Shown here: piece after piece, positions 23,973 through 35,275 of the stretch
Numbering within the stretch: position 1 is the stretch's first letter
How the letters are laid out: every line of letters begins with the position of its first letter
DNA from: Erythroxylum novogranatense
Lineage: Eukaryota > Streptophyta > Magnoliopsida > Malpighiales > Erythroxylaceae
NCBI GenBank assembly: GCA_029891385.1
Contig: CM057232.1
Span: 69,093,824-69,157,823, forward strand
Length of the DNA stretch: 64,000 nt
Reading direction: 5' to 3'
The notes under the pieces: generated by a model
Told to the model about the DNA's origin: nothing
The model's database searches: none
What the model saw: only the letters and a program-made list of their open reading frames with translations
Made by a program: the position numbers and the translations under genes

Positions 23973-26247
23973 TGTTGGGCCCCAAATTTTTGTTTTCTTA
24001 ATGTTATTAAGTATGAATTATGTTAGTTGTATGATTTATGGCATAGTTTGATTTTAGTGGAAGTAGTAATGAAAAATTTGAATTATTTGAGATTAGTATG
24101 GAATAAGTGTTTGAAATAGTAGAAATGTTGAGGGCAAAATGGTCAAGGCACATGAGTTAGGATGTTTAAGGCTTGCATGGAGGGGCATTTTAGTACTTGC
24201 CCTATCTTGTAGGTATAAGGAAATAAAGAAAGAAAGAAAGGAAAAGAAGAATAAGAAGAAAAGAAAGAAGGAGAAGAGGAGTCGTAAGAGAGGAAGAAGA
24301 GGAAGAAAAAGAGGAAGCTCTCGTTTGTCGATTTCGAAGGTTTTGAAGCTTTCTTAAGGTAAGTTATTCTCTTCTACTCTTGTTTAGGTTGAATTAAACC
24401 CTAGATTTGCATGGATTGAGTAGAAATCGTTGAAGTTAGGGTTCATGGAAAACTTTGGTAGATTTGCATGAGTTGTTATGTTTGTTGGTGATTTTGTGTC
24501 AGAATGAGTTTAGAATGGAAGTATAGAGCTTGATTCAAGAGTTAGATGTGTTGTAGTTGAGAAAGGGAAGGTTTTAAGGTAGAAGAATGGCAGAAACTGG
24601 GTTCAGGAGATGAACCTCCGATGCACGTCGCGCGACATGTGAGGCCGCCTTGCCGCGTCTGCAGAAAACTGCACGCTATGACGCGCTGCCAAACCGCCGC
24701 GCGGTCTTTGAGGAAGGACGACGCCACGACGTGCGTGCCAGCCACGCCACGTGGCGTGCTCGCTCGTCATGCGAGCCCAGCTTTTTCAATGAAGATATTT
24801 TAGTGTTTTGATCATATCTTTTACTCTGAAGTCCTTTTGAGGTGATTTTTGAGGCGTTGTAAACTAGAGGCATAGATCTACAAGTTTTGTGAAGTGATGA
24901 AGTTCTAAATCAGTTTCTAAGGATATGAAATTTTGGATGGAAGTTAAGAATGAAATTGTTGTTTCAGCATGAGTTATTGAATGGGATTTTGGTTCTTATT
25001 TTGGAGATCAAGTGAAGGCGAGAGGATCGAAGCTCGAGAGGAAACTCATTCTTAAGCGAAACAAGCAAGAAAATCAGGTGGGTTCATGTTTATAATAGAG
25101 TAAATAAGTACTCATTGTTTTGTTTCAAATCAAGAAAGATTGATGCATTTTAATTGCATCATCCACGATCGCATTACATACTATTATAAATGATTATAAT
25201 CACATGTGATTTGCATTCATGAATTATGAAAAATTCCAAAAGGGGTTTTTCTCCTTTCACGAATACAAGTACATGAATTCAAGTTTTATGAAATACATGA
25301 CAAGCAAGATTACAAGCAAGTTTACAAGCAAGTGCGGTTTGGCAAACAAGTTTACAAGAATATGAATCATGCATACTTATGTGGGTTTGCGGTGTCCCTC
25401 ACGAATAGTCAGTGCACATTGACTCACGAAAAGGCTTCTCCTTTGCGCCTGCGATGTGTACAAGATTTCTCACAAGGATTCCCTCACGAAACTACGCCTA
25501 CACATCAACATTTCGATGGCATGTGTAGTACGTCACAAACCGTGGACAACCCAAACCATCGTATTATGTTATGTGTTATGATTTGTTATGTGTCATGCAT
25601 CACGAATCGGTTAAGAATCAAGCATTTTCAATCTATGAATCATACATGCTCAATGACTATGATTTCAACAAGTATCACGACAATGAGTAAATTTTTATTA
25701 CTTTTGCTTATGGCTATATTATAAATATGTTCCCATCGAGCTTTATAGCTCACCCTCTAATCTCTCCCATACGGTGACGATCGAGAGATCGAGTGAGTCA
25801 CGAGTTACTGGCAAGACTCCGTTTCATTTTGTTATGTTTGTTATTTTCAATGTTATATTTTTGGAAGTCAAGACTTTAGTTATATTTCAAGTATCATTGG
25901 TTCAAGAGTGGTTTAGATTTTTGGCTCTTGAATTCACGATTGTAATTGTTTTGAGATATTTTAAAAGTGTTATGAAACTCATCTTTTGGAGCATGAATTA
26001 TGGATATTTTGTTTTAAAGCATGAAAGCAAGTTTTGAGTATGTTCACGATGGGTCCATTGAACTTAGATGGTATCCTTCCTCAATTGTTTAATTGACTGT
26101 TTACTTGTTTATTTAAATCACATGAAAGCGTTTCAAGTTTGTTTTCAATGAGCCCATTAATCTTCCGGGTCTTTTCTAAATGTATAGTTAGCATGTTTCC
26201 GCCACGCTCTCATGTCCGATGTTGGGCTCAAACAATGAGGTCCAACA
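23973..26247 (+). repeat. LTR 3 of family A (2275 bp)
   Basis: Preceded by the polypurine tract at 23959-23972. It begins TGTTGGGCCCC and ends GAGGTCCAACA. It carries a CpG-rich island at about 24615-24778 like LTR 1. Downstream at 26248 the sequence is the other part of the SINE, so this is the right edge of the whole array. Confidence 0.92.
24615..24778. repeat. CpG-rich palindromic island in LTR 3
   Basis: Counterpart of the LTR 1 island at 1420-1592, with related cores (CACGTCGCGCGAC, CACGACGTGCGTG) but many indels. It ends just before the conserved block TTTTAGTGTTTTGATCATATC. Confidence 0.75.
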
Positions 26248-26479
26248 CCAGAAAGTGAGCAAGCGACACACCTCTCTTAGGGTCCAACCATGCACTTGCT
26301 TTCAAAGTGGTAATGGTATACTCATCATTGAAATTCAACTAGTTCTTCATCTACGAAACCCCGACCGCCTCTGTGCTTCTGAGAGGAGTTAGCGTGGAAT
26401 CAAACAGGGGCCTAACCAAAATCAGCATTCTCGCCTCAACCATCGGTAATGCATCCTCGGCGGCGCCACGATCATATGT
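26248..26479 (-). mobile_element. SINE, promoter-bearing 5' part (split by Tekay array)
   Basis: Read on the minus strand from 26464, this shows tRNA-like internal promoter boxes: an A-box-like TTACCGATGG (26440-26449) and a B-box-like TGTTTGATTCC (26396-26406). The 15-bp duplication 26465-26479 equals 731-745 at the tail. The spacing and the A-tail at the far half fit a tRNA-derived SINE of about 250 bp copied by RNA polymerase III. The family is not assigned. Confidence 0.75.
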
Positions 26480-26899
26480 TGCTATACATTGCGTGACTTC
26501 TTTTCTCTTTTATGAACATTTTTTATAGTATGCAGCATATTATCTTGTAATTTGACCAGATACAAGTTTTTAATTAATTGAATTAGTCCAGTAAAAATGT
26601 GTCTAATCTAACCATCAGCCTGTTCTGTATCAATATTTTGTAGCGACCTTAAGCCCAAGGCAGGCTTGAAAGTGCCGAATTCCGTTAAATGCAGTCGACA
26701 AACAGACTAATATTTAAAAATATAAAATGAAAGGCATGTGTCGGTTTCCTGGCTGGACTCGCACTCGAATGCCCTTAATCTAGTCCATGCATGTCTACCA
26801 CTTCCTCTGTCTATATTAAAGCTAATAAGAGCTTCGAATTTGTGTTTGGGATTGGATTAGTGAGTGTCAGGTGGTCAAAAAATAAGGAGAAAGTGAGAG
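26480..26899 (+). promoter_or_regulatory. Upstream region of the Yippee-like gene
   Basis: No coding sequence. A TATA-like TATATTAAAG lies at 26812-26821, about 80 bp before the ATG, and an RY-like CATGCATG near 26787. Either could be chance. The SINE and Tekay array end only about 420 bp upstream of the start codon, so any distal promoter was separated by the 25.5-kb insertion. Confidence 0.35.
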
Positions 26900-29800
26900 A
26901 TGGGAAGATTATTTGTGGTAGAGTTGGAAGGTAGGCCTTACAGGTGCAAGTTCTGTGATACCCACTTGGCCCTTCCGGATGATCTGGTCTCAAAGGTGAG
27001 TACGCCCCATCTCTTACTAGTTACTTCTCTCAATGGTCGCTGCTGCTTATGGAGATATAGTTCTGCAAATTCATTTTCTTCGCAGTAAGTGGAATAAGGC
27101 AGGAGCTTGAACATCGTTAATAATATCTGTTCGTCGCACGAGAAAAGGAGCCACTCGACTATAAAAATTTACCTTTGTGGTTGTGTTATGCAACCATGGA
27201 CTAATCTTCATAGATGAAGGTTGTCCACGCAGAAGGCTAGGAGATGATTTATTTGCTTTGTCACTTGAAGTCAATTGCGTGTTCATACTATAAGCTATTG
27301 GTTCTACTATGTACAGTGTCGCAATGAACAGTTTTTACATTGTATTTCTTTGCTGGTTTATTAAAAAACCATTGGGTCTCATTCTTGTCTCTTGACTTGG
27401 TCAGGCTTTTCATTGCCGAAGAGGAAAAGCATATCTTTTCAATAAGGCGTGAGTTCCTTGCTGTTCTTTCATGGATTGGTTCATTACCAAATTTCGTAAC
27501 ATACTTGGATTTATTTTTGCTTCTAAAGTGCTGCCCTCATTGCCATTAATCTAGTAAAATGTTGATATTGGCATGACTTAGATTGTTCCGCTGACCATGC
27601 CCAAGTTTCAAACATTAACAGTCCTGAATCGAAGTTGTCTTATCAAGAGCTCCCTTGGTTGGTTGGTGCGAGGTGATAAAATATGAAGTGTAGGTCGCTA
27701 TTGCTAAGTTATAGGTTCATCGATTTTTATTGACTTAACCAAAGTTTTAGCCAAAACTGAAATTCTCATAAACTTAGTGATTTTTAATTTACGTTAAAAA
27801 TTTTAACTGCATTTCTATATTATTCATTAAAATGGAAAAACATGCCTTTCTGTTTGAAGATCTAAGATTCCTCAAACACTATGATCAGGAAGCGGGATGA
27901 GAACTTTAGCATGTGATGAGGTTTTGACTTTTAGTGAATGCCCTGCTGTCGTACTGATCATCCTTGTTCTTGTTGCCCAGTGATTCAGACGCTTATGACT
28001 TGATGATATTTTAATGTAATAAACAATAATTAGTATCTACATTCTAGACAGATGGAAGACTGCTTAACTTCAAACACTAGGGATCATATCGGTACATTGA
28101 TCCTTTTTGTTAGCTGAATCAATTCAATTCTTCTGATTTTGACTTCAGATATTGTTTTATCTTCCTATATGAATAATAATATGTTGTCTTCAATCTGATC
28201 TTATCGTTCCAAATTATCACTTCTTGTTTAATTCTATTTAATTATGCAAGAAGTGATCCCTTCATTGATACTGCAATGGACAGAGAAGGATGCAAACTGC
28301 AAAAACAATACGGGTGATAAGAAAATTGAACAAGAAACCAAGTTATGATGAGAAAATATATGTGATGGAAAGGAAGCAAAATGTTATAGATAAGTTAGGA
28401 AGGAAAGATGTGATGATGGATCCCTAAAAATTTTCAGTTTAATGGCATTTCAGTGTCAATTTTGATTCTATTCCTCTTTCAATGAAAGAATCCAAAGCAA
28501 GAAAAATGGTTTGTAAATGTTAAGCTTGCCACTCCTAGGTTTCCTTAACTGTAATTAACCAAAGCATTGATCAATAACTTAGTTTCTTGATCAATAACCA
28601 CTCCTAATGAAATCTATTAATTTCCCAAAAAAAAACTTAGTTTCTTGCCTTCTGATATGCTATTACATGTATCTCCCTGATTGTCTGTGAACAATCTGCA
28701 ATATTTTTGTCCTCAATTCTTGGATGTGGCAAAGCCTTGACCATGTCAGTGCACGTTTAAAGGAGATTGGTGGAATTTACCAAAATTCCATTGCTCATAA
28801 AACATAAAATGGATTTGTCACCTATTGTTATTGAAGTCTTCTATCTGATCCTAAAGAATATGGGACTTCAAGATAGAGTTTTAGCTTTTTAGATGTTCTT
28901 AAGCTCTCCCATTTCTGCCTTCCACTTTGTAGATCACTATTGAAGCTCCAACTGGTGGCCTAAATTCTGCCATATAGATGACAATGACAAGAAAGATATA
29001 GTTTCTTTATGTTATCTTACTATATCAATTGAACAGCCTCTCTCTTCTATGCTTCTAAGTGTATGGGATTGAACTATAGAATTTGTTCAATCCCTTAATA
29101 TCTGTAATTTTAGAACAATTATTGAACGGATAATAAATAATTAATGACTAAAGAGTGACTTGTTATGTAAAGGTTTACCTTGATAACACCTTACAGTATC
29201 ATTTTTGCTTACCTGAAGACTTTATAATATGCAGTGTGTTGCTATTGTTTTAGATTCTTATTGGGAGTGTGCTTTTTGAAAAATGTTTTCTTCCCCTGTT
29301 TGAGATGTCTGTTTGGTTCCTTGAATGATTAATCACTTTTTCAAGGGGTATTTCATGGCTTACTCTAACAGCTGATCAGAATCTGGTTTGTTCGCCTGCT
29401 CACCTTGAAAAAATGAATTTTAACCCTGAAAAAGAGACTCTTCTTAAATGAAACTGGTGGTTAACCTAAAACAACTGAGTGAGATGGTGAGCTTTCCTTC
29501 TTGAAGAAGTTGTTCTGGCATAATGCCTACCTCCTTAACAGATGTGCAAATATGGTTTTGTGTTCATTCTTAGGAAGAAAAACGTGTTTTGTATAAATGC
29601 TGAATATTGGTGCATCTCTGTATCAAGTTATACAGATTATTGCATTTTTAATGGATACGAGGAGAGTGAACACTTCCATGTTAGGAAACTTGAGTTGTAC
29701 ATCCAGATTTCTAGAGTGACGCATTTTGTCGGATTTGTGATTGCAGCGTGAACACTACAGTTGGGGTCCTAGAGGAAAGAATGATGCTTTCAGGGATACA

Positions 29801-30328
29801 TACTGTGGCAGATATATTTTGCTGCTCATGTGGACAAAATGTTGGCTGGAAATATGTATTCTCCTTTCTCTCTCACTCCACTATACACATACAGATATGC
29901 ACTTGTGTGTAGGGTCAAACTGTGCATAGTTATGCCTGCTAAGTATTGTTTTCTTTGGACCATTAGTGAAAAGTAGCAAACTTACAGGTTGGCTCCATTG
30001 TGAGTGTCTGCCTATGCCTTTTAATTGGTTGGTTTTAGAATATGGCTTTCTGTTTTATGTTCCTTTTGCTGATTTTTTTTGGCGTCAACATATTGTCATT
30101 CTCACCCAGGTAGCAGCAGAGGAGAAGAGCCAAAAGTATAAAGAGGGGAAGTTTGTTCTTGAAAGGTATAACTTGTTTTGAAAGGCCTATTCATGCCTTA
30201 CTTCAATCCTCTTGACGCCATTGCATATATTTCTATCAAACAGAGGAAGGATCGTTGAGGAGACGGATTTTTCAATTGAAGCCTTTACTGACAATCATCC
30301 TGGTATGAGTGATGGTGAAGATGCCTAG
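26900..30328 (+). CDS. Yippee-like zinc-binding protein, five exons
   Basis: Exons 26900-26995, 27405-27448, 29747-29855, 30110-30165 and 30244-30328 join in frame to 129 aa, and every intron is GT-AG. The Yippee pattern is complete: Cys16-x2-Cys19 and Cys72-x2-Cys75 (52 residues between the pairs) should hold one zinc ion. Gly39, Leu43, Asn49, Gly63, GWKY at 80-83, Lys94 and Glu101 fall at the family positions. Opening [11 protein letters not shown] and ending FVLERGRIVEE resemble, from memory, Arabidopsis At5g53940. The start is the first ATG and opens the conserved N-terminus. Yippee proteins share the fold of the cereblon thalidomide-binding domain; their role in plants is poorly known. 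Intron 2 is 2.3 kb. I see no lesion. This is the only intact-looking host gene here. Confidence 0.95.
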
Positions 30329-31248
30329 GATTGTAATCTATTTATGTAATTATTAAGGGTCGGAGTCTCAACTACCACGCACACAAGTACTACTAGCCTA
30401 AAAGAAACGCGTGCAGAAATAATTATATGTTTTGAGGTAAGTTGAGTAGATGGAATGCTTCCAGACAGGAGGTGGTGTAACTCTGATTTTAGTTGCATTC
30501 TTGTCAACTTAATGCTGAATATATTTCACAAACTTTTGAGGGATACGCCAGCTGGAAATATCTGATATTTAGGCGGGTGTCTTGTTGTACAATATGTATT
30601 TTTTTTATATTTTATGATATATGGTTCTTTTGGTGCTTTAGGCTCCAAATGCAAGACTGAAAGACTGAGGTATAGAAAGTCCCAACTGTAATGAATTTCT
30701 GTTGAAGGTTAAACGTATGGCCTTAAGAGGGTTAACCTATTGCTAATGATTTAATTTAGGTGGCATAACAATCCTGTTGAGATAATGTATATATCCTAGT
30801 AAGGTTATTTGCCTGGTCGGACAACTGGCTCTCATAAAAAAGAACTCTCGTCAATCCCATATGGGTTTAGATGTTTCCTAATCTTTTTACTCATCTTGAA
30901 GCAGCACGTGCGAAGCGTAGAAGCAAGAAACAAGACGACGTCGGAGAAGAAAGCAGAAGAGCAAGAAGAAACACGGTCGTTTTTGTAACGGCCCATGGCA
31001 AACTATCTTAGAATAAACACGTGTCATAATCAATTTATGCTCTAAGATAAATCAGTTTATTTTTTAATCTAATTTTTTTATTTTTTTTGTTTAGTATTGT
31101 ATTTGTATTTATTTTTATTCAAGATTAATTTGAGTTGACTAATTTCACCTTCGTAAAAGATGACCTTGAGTAATCCACTATAACTATCTCATATACTTTT
31201 AAGTAGGATAGTCTAGGTATTTTTAGAACTTATTTTGACACAACAACT
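30329..31248. other. 3' flank of the Yippee-like gene and intergenic DNA
   Basis: The first few hundred bases probably hold the 3' UTR; several AT-rich polyadenylation-like stretches occur near 30520 and 30600. A GA-rich patch at about 30900-30970 has no recognised function. No gene or transposon ends were found. Confidence 0.5.
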
Positions 31249-31256
31249 ATATAGTA

Positions 31257-31487
31257 CACTGTTTTTAAAATCGGACCGGACCGGCCGGTCCGACTGGCCC
31301 GATCGGTGACCGGTCGGTGGTCCGGTCCAGTTTATGCCTCAAAACCGGTATTCAATTGACCCGGTGTGAACCGGTCAAAACCAGTCAATTGAACAGTTTT
31401 TGACCGGTTCGACCGGTGGTTGAACCGGTCAAACCGGTAACCAGTAAGGCCACCGGTTCGATGACCGGTCCGGGTTTCAGAACATTG
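31257..31487. mobile_element. hAT-type MITE with 8-bp TSD
   Basis: Flanked by a perfect 8-bp duplication ATATAGTA (31249-31256 and 31488-31495), the hallmark of hAT transposons. The ends are inverted: CACTGTTTTTAAAATCGG on the left against CAATGTTCTGAAACCCGG on the right (minus strand), both running into GGACCGG. The 231-bp interior is built of CCGGT/ACCGG motifs and codes for nothing. It sits inside the copia RNase H relic. Confidence 0.9.
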
Positions 31488-31725
31488 ATATAGTATTTTG
31501 TGATAGTCAAAGTTCTATTGGCTTGAGCAAAATATTATGTATCATTCTCTTATAAAGCACATAGACATTAGATATCATTAATTGAGGTCGATGATAGAAG
31601 AGGAACAATTAATGTTGACGAAGGTTCATACAAATTTGAATGATACTGATATTTTAACTACAGTGGTTCTTGGAAACAAGCATAGCTATGCAGTAAGCTT
31701 GTCAAGATTTATCTCAAGGAGATGA
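31488..31725 (+). pseudogene. Ty1/copia RNase H C-terminal relic
   Basis: Translating in pieces gives the typical copia end: CDSQSSIGLSK near 31500, HIDIRYH-like residues near 31560, then LTKVHTNLNDTDILTTVV (about 31612-31665) and a TGA at 31723. Frameshifts and stops (TAA, TAG, TGA near 31553-31587) break it. The polypurine tract and LTR that follow confirm the assignment. Upstream of the MITE no further copia sequence could be recognised. Confidence 0.8.
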
Positions 31726-31754
31726 TGGAGAATAACATGTTTTCACCATATTTA

Positions 31755-31767
31755 GGTTGGGGGAGAT
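31755..31767 (+). other. Copia polypurine tract
   Basis: GGTTGGGGGAGAT immediately precedes TGTTAAGTG, the usual plant copia arrangement of purine tract and LTR start. Confidence 0.75.
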
Positions 31768-32379
31768 TGTTAAGTGTCTAGCCCTGTTTTAAGACTTTAG
31801 GTGATCATAGATGTCTTTATTGTTCGTGGGAATGACAATCAAGTGAAGAGACAGGATGGGAAAATCTCTTTTGAGGAGATACACAACTGTGTAAAGTGCT
31901 ACACGCTAGTATCTCGACTTACACGATCATGTGGATCAATCGCGTAAGCCTCTGTAAATTTGTGAAGGAACATGTGAAGATCGAACGCATACATAGCTAT
32001 GTACATGCTTGTGTGAAGATACGTGGTCATGTGTAGAGATCGTGTAACTCTTTTTAACTGTGTATAATTGCAAGTGAAATAATGCTTAAGATACATTGTC
32101 ATTTAAATGGCATAGAAAAACTTATTTCGTGATATAAAAGAGAAAAATATGTAGGTTTTTGCAAAGAGTGCGACCGTAATATCCAAAAGTTAGGAAAAAT
32201 ATTGAGAGAGCCAATAGTGCAGTATTCTCATCCTTGTTTGATTAATTTTGAGATTAGTTTGAGTGAGTGTTAACTGTGATATTAACTTTTGTTCAAATCC
32301 TGAAACTTTGTGAAACAATTTGTTCTTGTGAGGTCACATATTTTTTCTTTGTAAATCCTTATTAAGTATAGAAAACTTA
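31768..32379 (+). repeat. Copia 3' LTR, right end not resolved
   Basis: Starts TGTTAAGTGTCTAGCC right after the polypurine tract. It is non-coding and AT-rich. It continues at least to the MITE at 32380 and probably beyond 32954, but no convincing CA end or target duplication was found. Confidence 0.6.
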
Positions 32380-32951
32380 GGGGGCGTTTGGTTTGAGGGT
32401 TTGGGAATGAAGGAATGGAATAATTGTGAAAAACAGTGTTTGTTTTGAGGTTTTCAATTCCAGGGGAATGGATTTATTCTATTAAATTTGGGAATCTATT
32501 AAACCCACCATGGGGGGTGAGTATCGAGTTTTCATTTCAGTCTTAGTTTTTACACGTTTATTTTTTACTCTTTTATTCTCATCCTTTGCCTTACCATCCT
32601 CTTTACTTCCTTATCGCCTCTCAATTCCTTACGATCTCCCATCCTGCCTTATCGCGTCTCATAAACGAAGGAATTTTTTGTTCTGCACCTTTAAGTATAT
32701 CTTCTGAAATCGATTTAATCTGAAATCTCAATAAACATATGAAGGACAAATTATTTTCATTTTTATTGAGGGTAAAAATGGTATTATGTTATCTTTCATT
32801 CTCATTAATGCAACAAACCAAACAATATTATTGGTATTAATCCCATATTACAAACCAAACATCATTTTTTTATTTTTCATACCCATTCCCATCCCCTTCT
32901 ACTATTATACACATATCCATAGTCAATCTCCTGCTCAAACCAAATGCCCCC
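32380..32951. mobile_element. PIF/Harbinger-type (Tourist-like) MITE
   Basis: Terminal inverted repeats GGGGGCGTTTGGTTTGAG and, on the other strand, GGGGGCATTTGGTTTGAG (17 of 18 match), flanked by TTA at 32377-32379 and 32952-32954. A 3-bp TWA duplication with GGG...GTTTGGTT ends is characteristic of PIF/Harbinger MITEs. At 572 bp it has no transposase; the open frame at 32510-32707 is chance. Confidence 0.87.
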
Positions 32952-32954
32952 TTA

Positions 32955-33532
32955 TTTATTGATTTACCCTGTAATTTTTTCCTTTACACTCAAAATTTTT
33001 ACATAAATCTTGATGTTTATTTCATACTTAGGCTTCTTATTCTCGTAATGTTTGTTGTTGTAAGTTGAAGAGTTCTTTTTATCGTTAATATTTAGTTAAT
33101 TTTTTAGATAGTTGCGTTATCGTCCCCTGTATTTTCCACACAAGTCGGTCGCCAATGGTAAGACCAAAAAGGAAATGCCACTAGCGACATAAACAAGCTT
33201 GTCTCTATAATCATTAATCTCCATAACGAAGCTTGCAAAGATCCCCTAAACTCTTCGTCATCTTTTCTTCGTTTAAGCCCTGCACATGCCACTAACCTCC
33301 TTTGGAACTCATCTATTTCCAATTTCTTGCTCTATTCCGTCGGTATAAACCCATTTGCCCACCAAACAAAGTAGTCCTTTCACAGCTTGGTTGTCTTCCA
33401 CCAAGTTGCTATGGCTTGTTGAAATTGGGTTATATATGGGACTTCATTGATTGTGGTTGTGATACTAAAGAGGGTGGACAAGGAGATGTGTCAATACAAA
33501 GACATGCATAAAGCAAAGATGACCACTTTAAG
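32955..33532. other. Unassigned stretch with one minus-strand open frame
   Basis: The left part is probably the end of the copia LTR. A minus-strand open frame, about 33104-33331, has no ATG at its start. It translates to a mixed-composition peptide with a hydrophobic stretch (MSLVAFPFW) that I do not recognise. It may be a decayed exon or chance. 33528-33532 is the TTAAG target duplication of the solo LTR that follows. Confidence 0.4.
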
Positions 33533-35209
33533 TGTAACATCCCTCTCTCGCGCGATCCGAACCCGACATCGATGGTGATATCCGAGTCCGTGTCCCGCGA
33601 GGGTGGCGTGCTACATCACTCAGACGAGACTCAGTATAATTTTTTTTTTATAAGACATTCATACGCGCGAAAAATAGTCGACAATTTGAGCCCACGTTAA
33701 TTTGTAAACATTTTCAGTCATTACAGACATTCAATAATAATTTAACGTAGCCATTTAATGTACACAAATTCACAACCAGATTGGGCCCACTGTAAATACA
33801 AAACATTATTTTACAGAGATTGCGGAATACAATTTTATGAGACACTAATGCAGACGCGAACTGATCCCGACCCCTATCTTTTCCTGACATGCAGTAGGCA
33901 TACTCCAGTGTCTAACAGAGTACTCTTCAAGGCTTGAAAAATAATTACAAATTTTGGGTGAGTTTTGCGAACTCAGTGAGGAACCATCATCGATAGTTCG
34001 CCTAATTCATGCATCACTCAAGCAATTTACAGAGTGTATACAATAACACGTTCAGAAGAAGCAAATCACAATTGTGTAATGCACTCTTGCCTTTTTCCCA
34101 TTTACTGTATTCAATCAACATGTATATGCAATGCATATGTGACACTTTCCCATTTTATTTCGGTGTTGTGACCGGCGCTTAAGCGATGCGATGGCGATGA
34201 GGCGCGTCTAGGGAGTAGGAGAGCCCTCTGGGTATACACTATCTCCCTTCGAGCTCGAGGCTCTTTTTCAATATCAGTGGCGACTCTGGTCACAACTATT
34301 ATTATCCGTTCATGTATTTGTGTATGAAATGCATCCGTGTATACATTTAACACTCTCATATATCAATGTAATTCATCCAGTTTACATTCAGTAATATCAC
34401 GAACTATTTCACAAAACATATTCACAAATATCACCTTATTGGATTACAGTAAATCACAGTATACAAGGCATTCTTGCCTCTTTCCCATATACAAATATTC
34501 AGTCAATTGTGTATGCAATACATATGCCCAATTTAGCAGTCAATGAAGTATCAACAGTCACTATGTCACATCAGAGGCAATACAATTGATCACAATTAAC
34601 CACAAGCAATTCACAATTTTCACATCATGAACACTTATATGTCAAATTTCCCATTACATCGGACCATCTGTCCTGAATTCAGTCAGAAACAATCAAAAAT
34701 ACTAACCCGCCATTATCTCCACAGTGAACATACAGAAATTGAGAGAAAGTCATCTCAGTCACTCACCTGTACTTCCGAGCTAATACCTGGAAGTCTCAGT
34801 AATGTCGGTGGATCGATGCTCCAAATGTGCCTCTATAACAGTTATAGTATATAAACATTACCAATTGTCCAAATCAGAAATATTTACGAATGCACATGTA
34901 GCGATTTAAAATGTGTACAATGCATGTTCATGATATTTCCGGCCTTAATCCAAAATTTCCATCACAAACGTTCCATCTAAAAATTAGAAATCTAACGGCA
35001 CCGAAATTACTCAATTCGGGCCTCTATAGGTCTAAAAATAAATAAAATAGTGACCAAAGAACCATTACCCGGATCCTTGTCAATTTTCCGTCCAAAATTT
35101 CCCAATTTCTCATAAAATGAAATGAAATATTTCACGAATCTGATCCTCAAGAATCAGGTCAATCGGATGTCGGAAGAAAAAGTTATAAGCAAAAGAAGGA
35201 AAAATATAT

Positions 35210-35275
35210 GATCCTAGTCGACTTGCCTAAGAATCCTAGTCGACTTATGCTCTCAGTATGTCTAGTCGACTTGTC
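35210..35275. repeat. CTAGTCGACTTG repeats in family C LTR
   Basis: Three copies of a core containing the palindrome AGTCGACT start near 35214, 35235 and 35262. They sit next to a conserved block (AATCGGATGTCGGAAGAAAAAG, 35160-35181; its minus strand is ATCCGATTGACC...) in the same relative place as the CpG islands of family A and the LARD-like LTRs. Confidence 0.7.

Larger units (their letters stand above)
7965..26247 (+). mobile_element. Tekay-type Ty3/gypsy retrotransposon, copy 2, split by a solo LTR
   Basis: LTR 2, primer-binding site, gag start (10298-10390), then a 9.0-kb foreign LTR block (10391-19392), then the remainder of gag and pol to a polypurine tract and LTR 3. With that block removed the layout matches copy 1. 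Coding is damaged by several stops and many small indels, more than in copy 1. Confidence 0.9.

Noticed and set aside
26396..26449. Functional tRNA gene
   Set aside because: A- and B-box-like motifs are present but no cloverleaf with acceptor stem or anticodon loop fits. The 15-bp TSD and A-tail show a SINE.
30890..30975. GA-rich patch as a coding exon
   Set aside because: A short Arg/Lys/Glu stretch without convincing splice sites, outside the complete Yippee reading frame.
33104..33331. Minus-strand frame with mixed composition and a hydrophobic stretch
   Set aside because: No ATG at its start, an in-frame stop just upstream, and no recognised family. Noted in the feature list only as unassigned.
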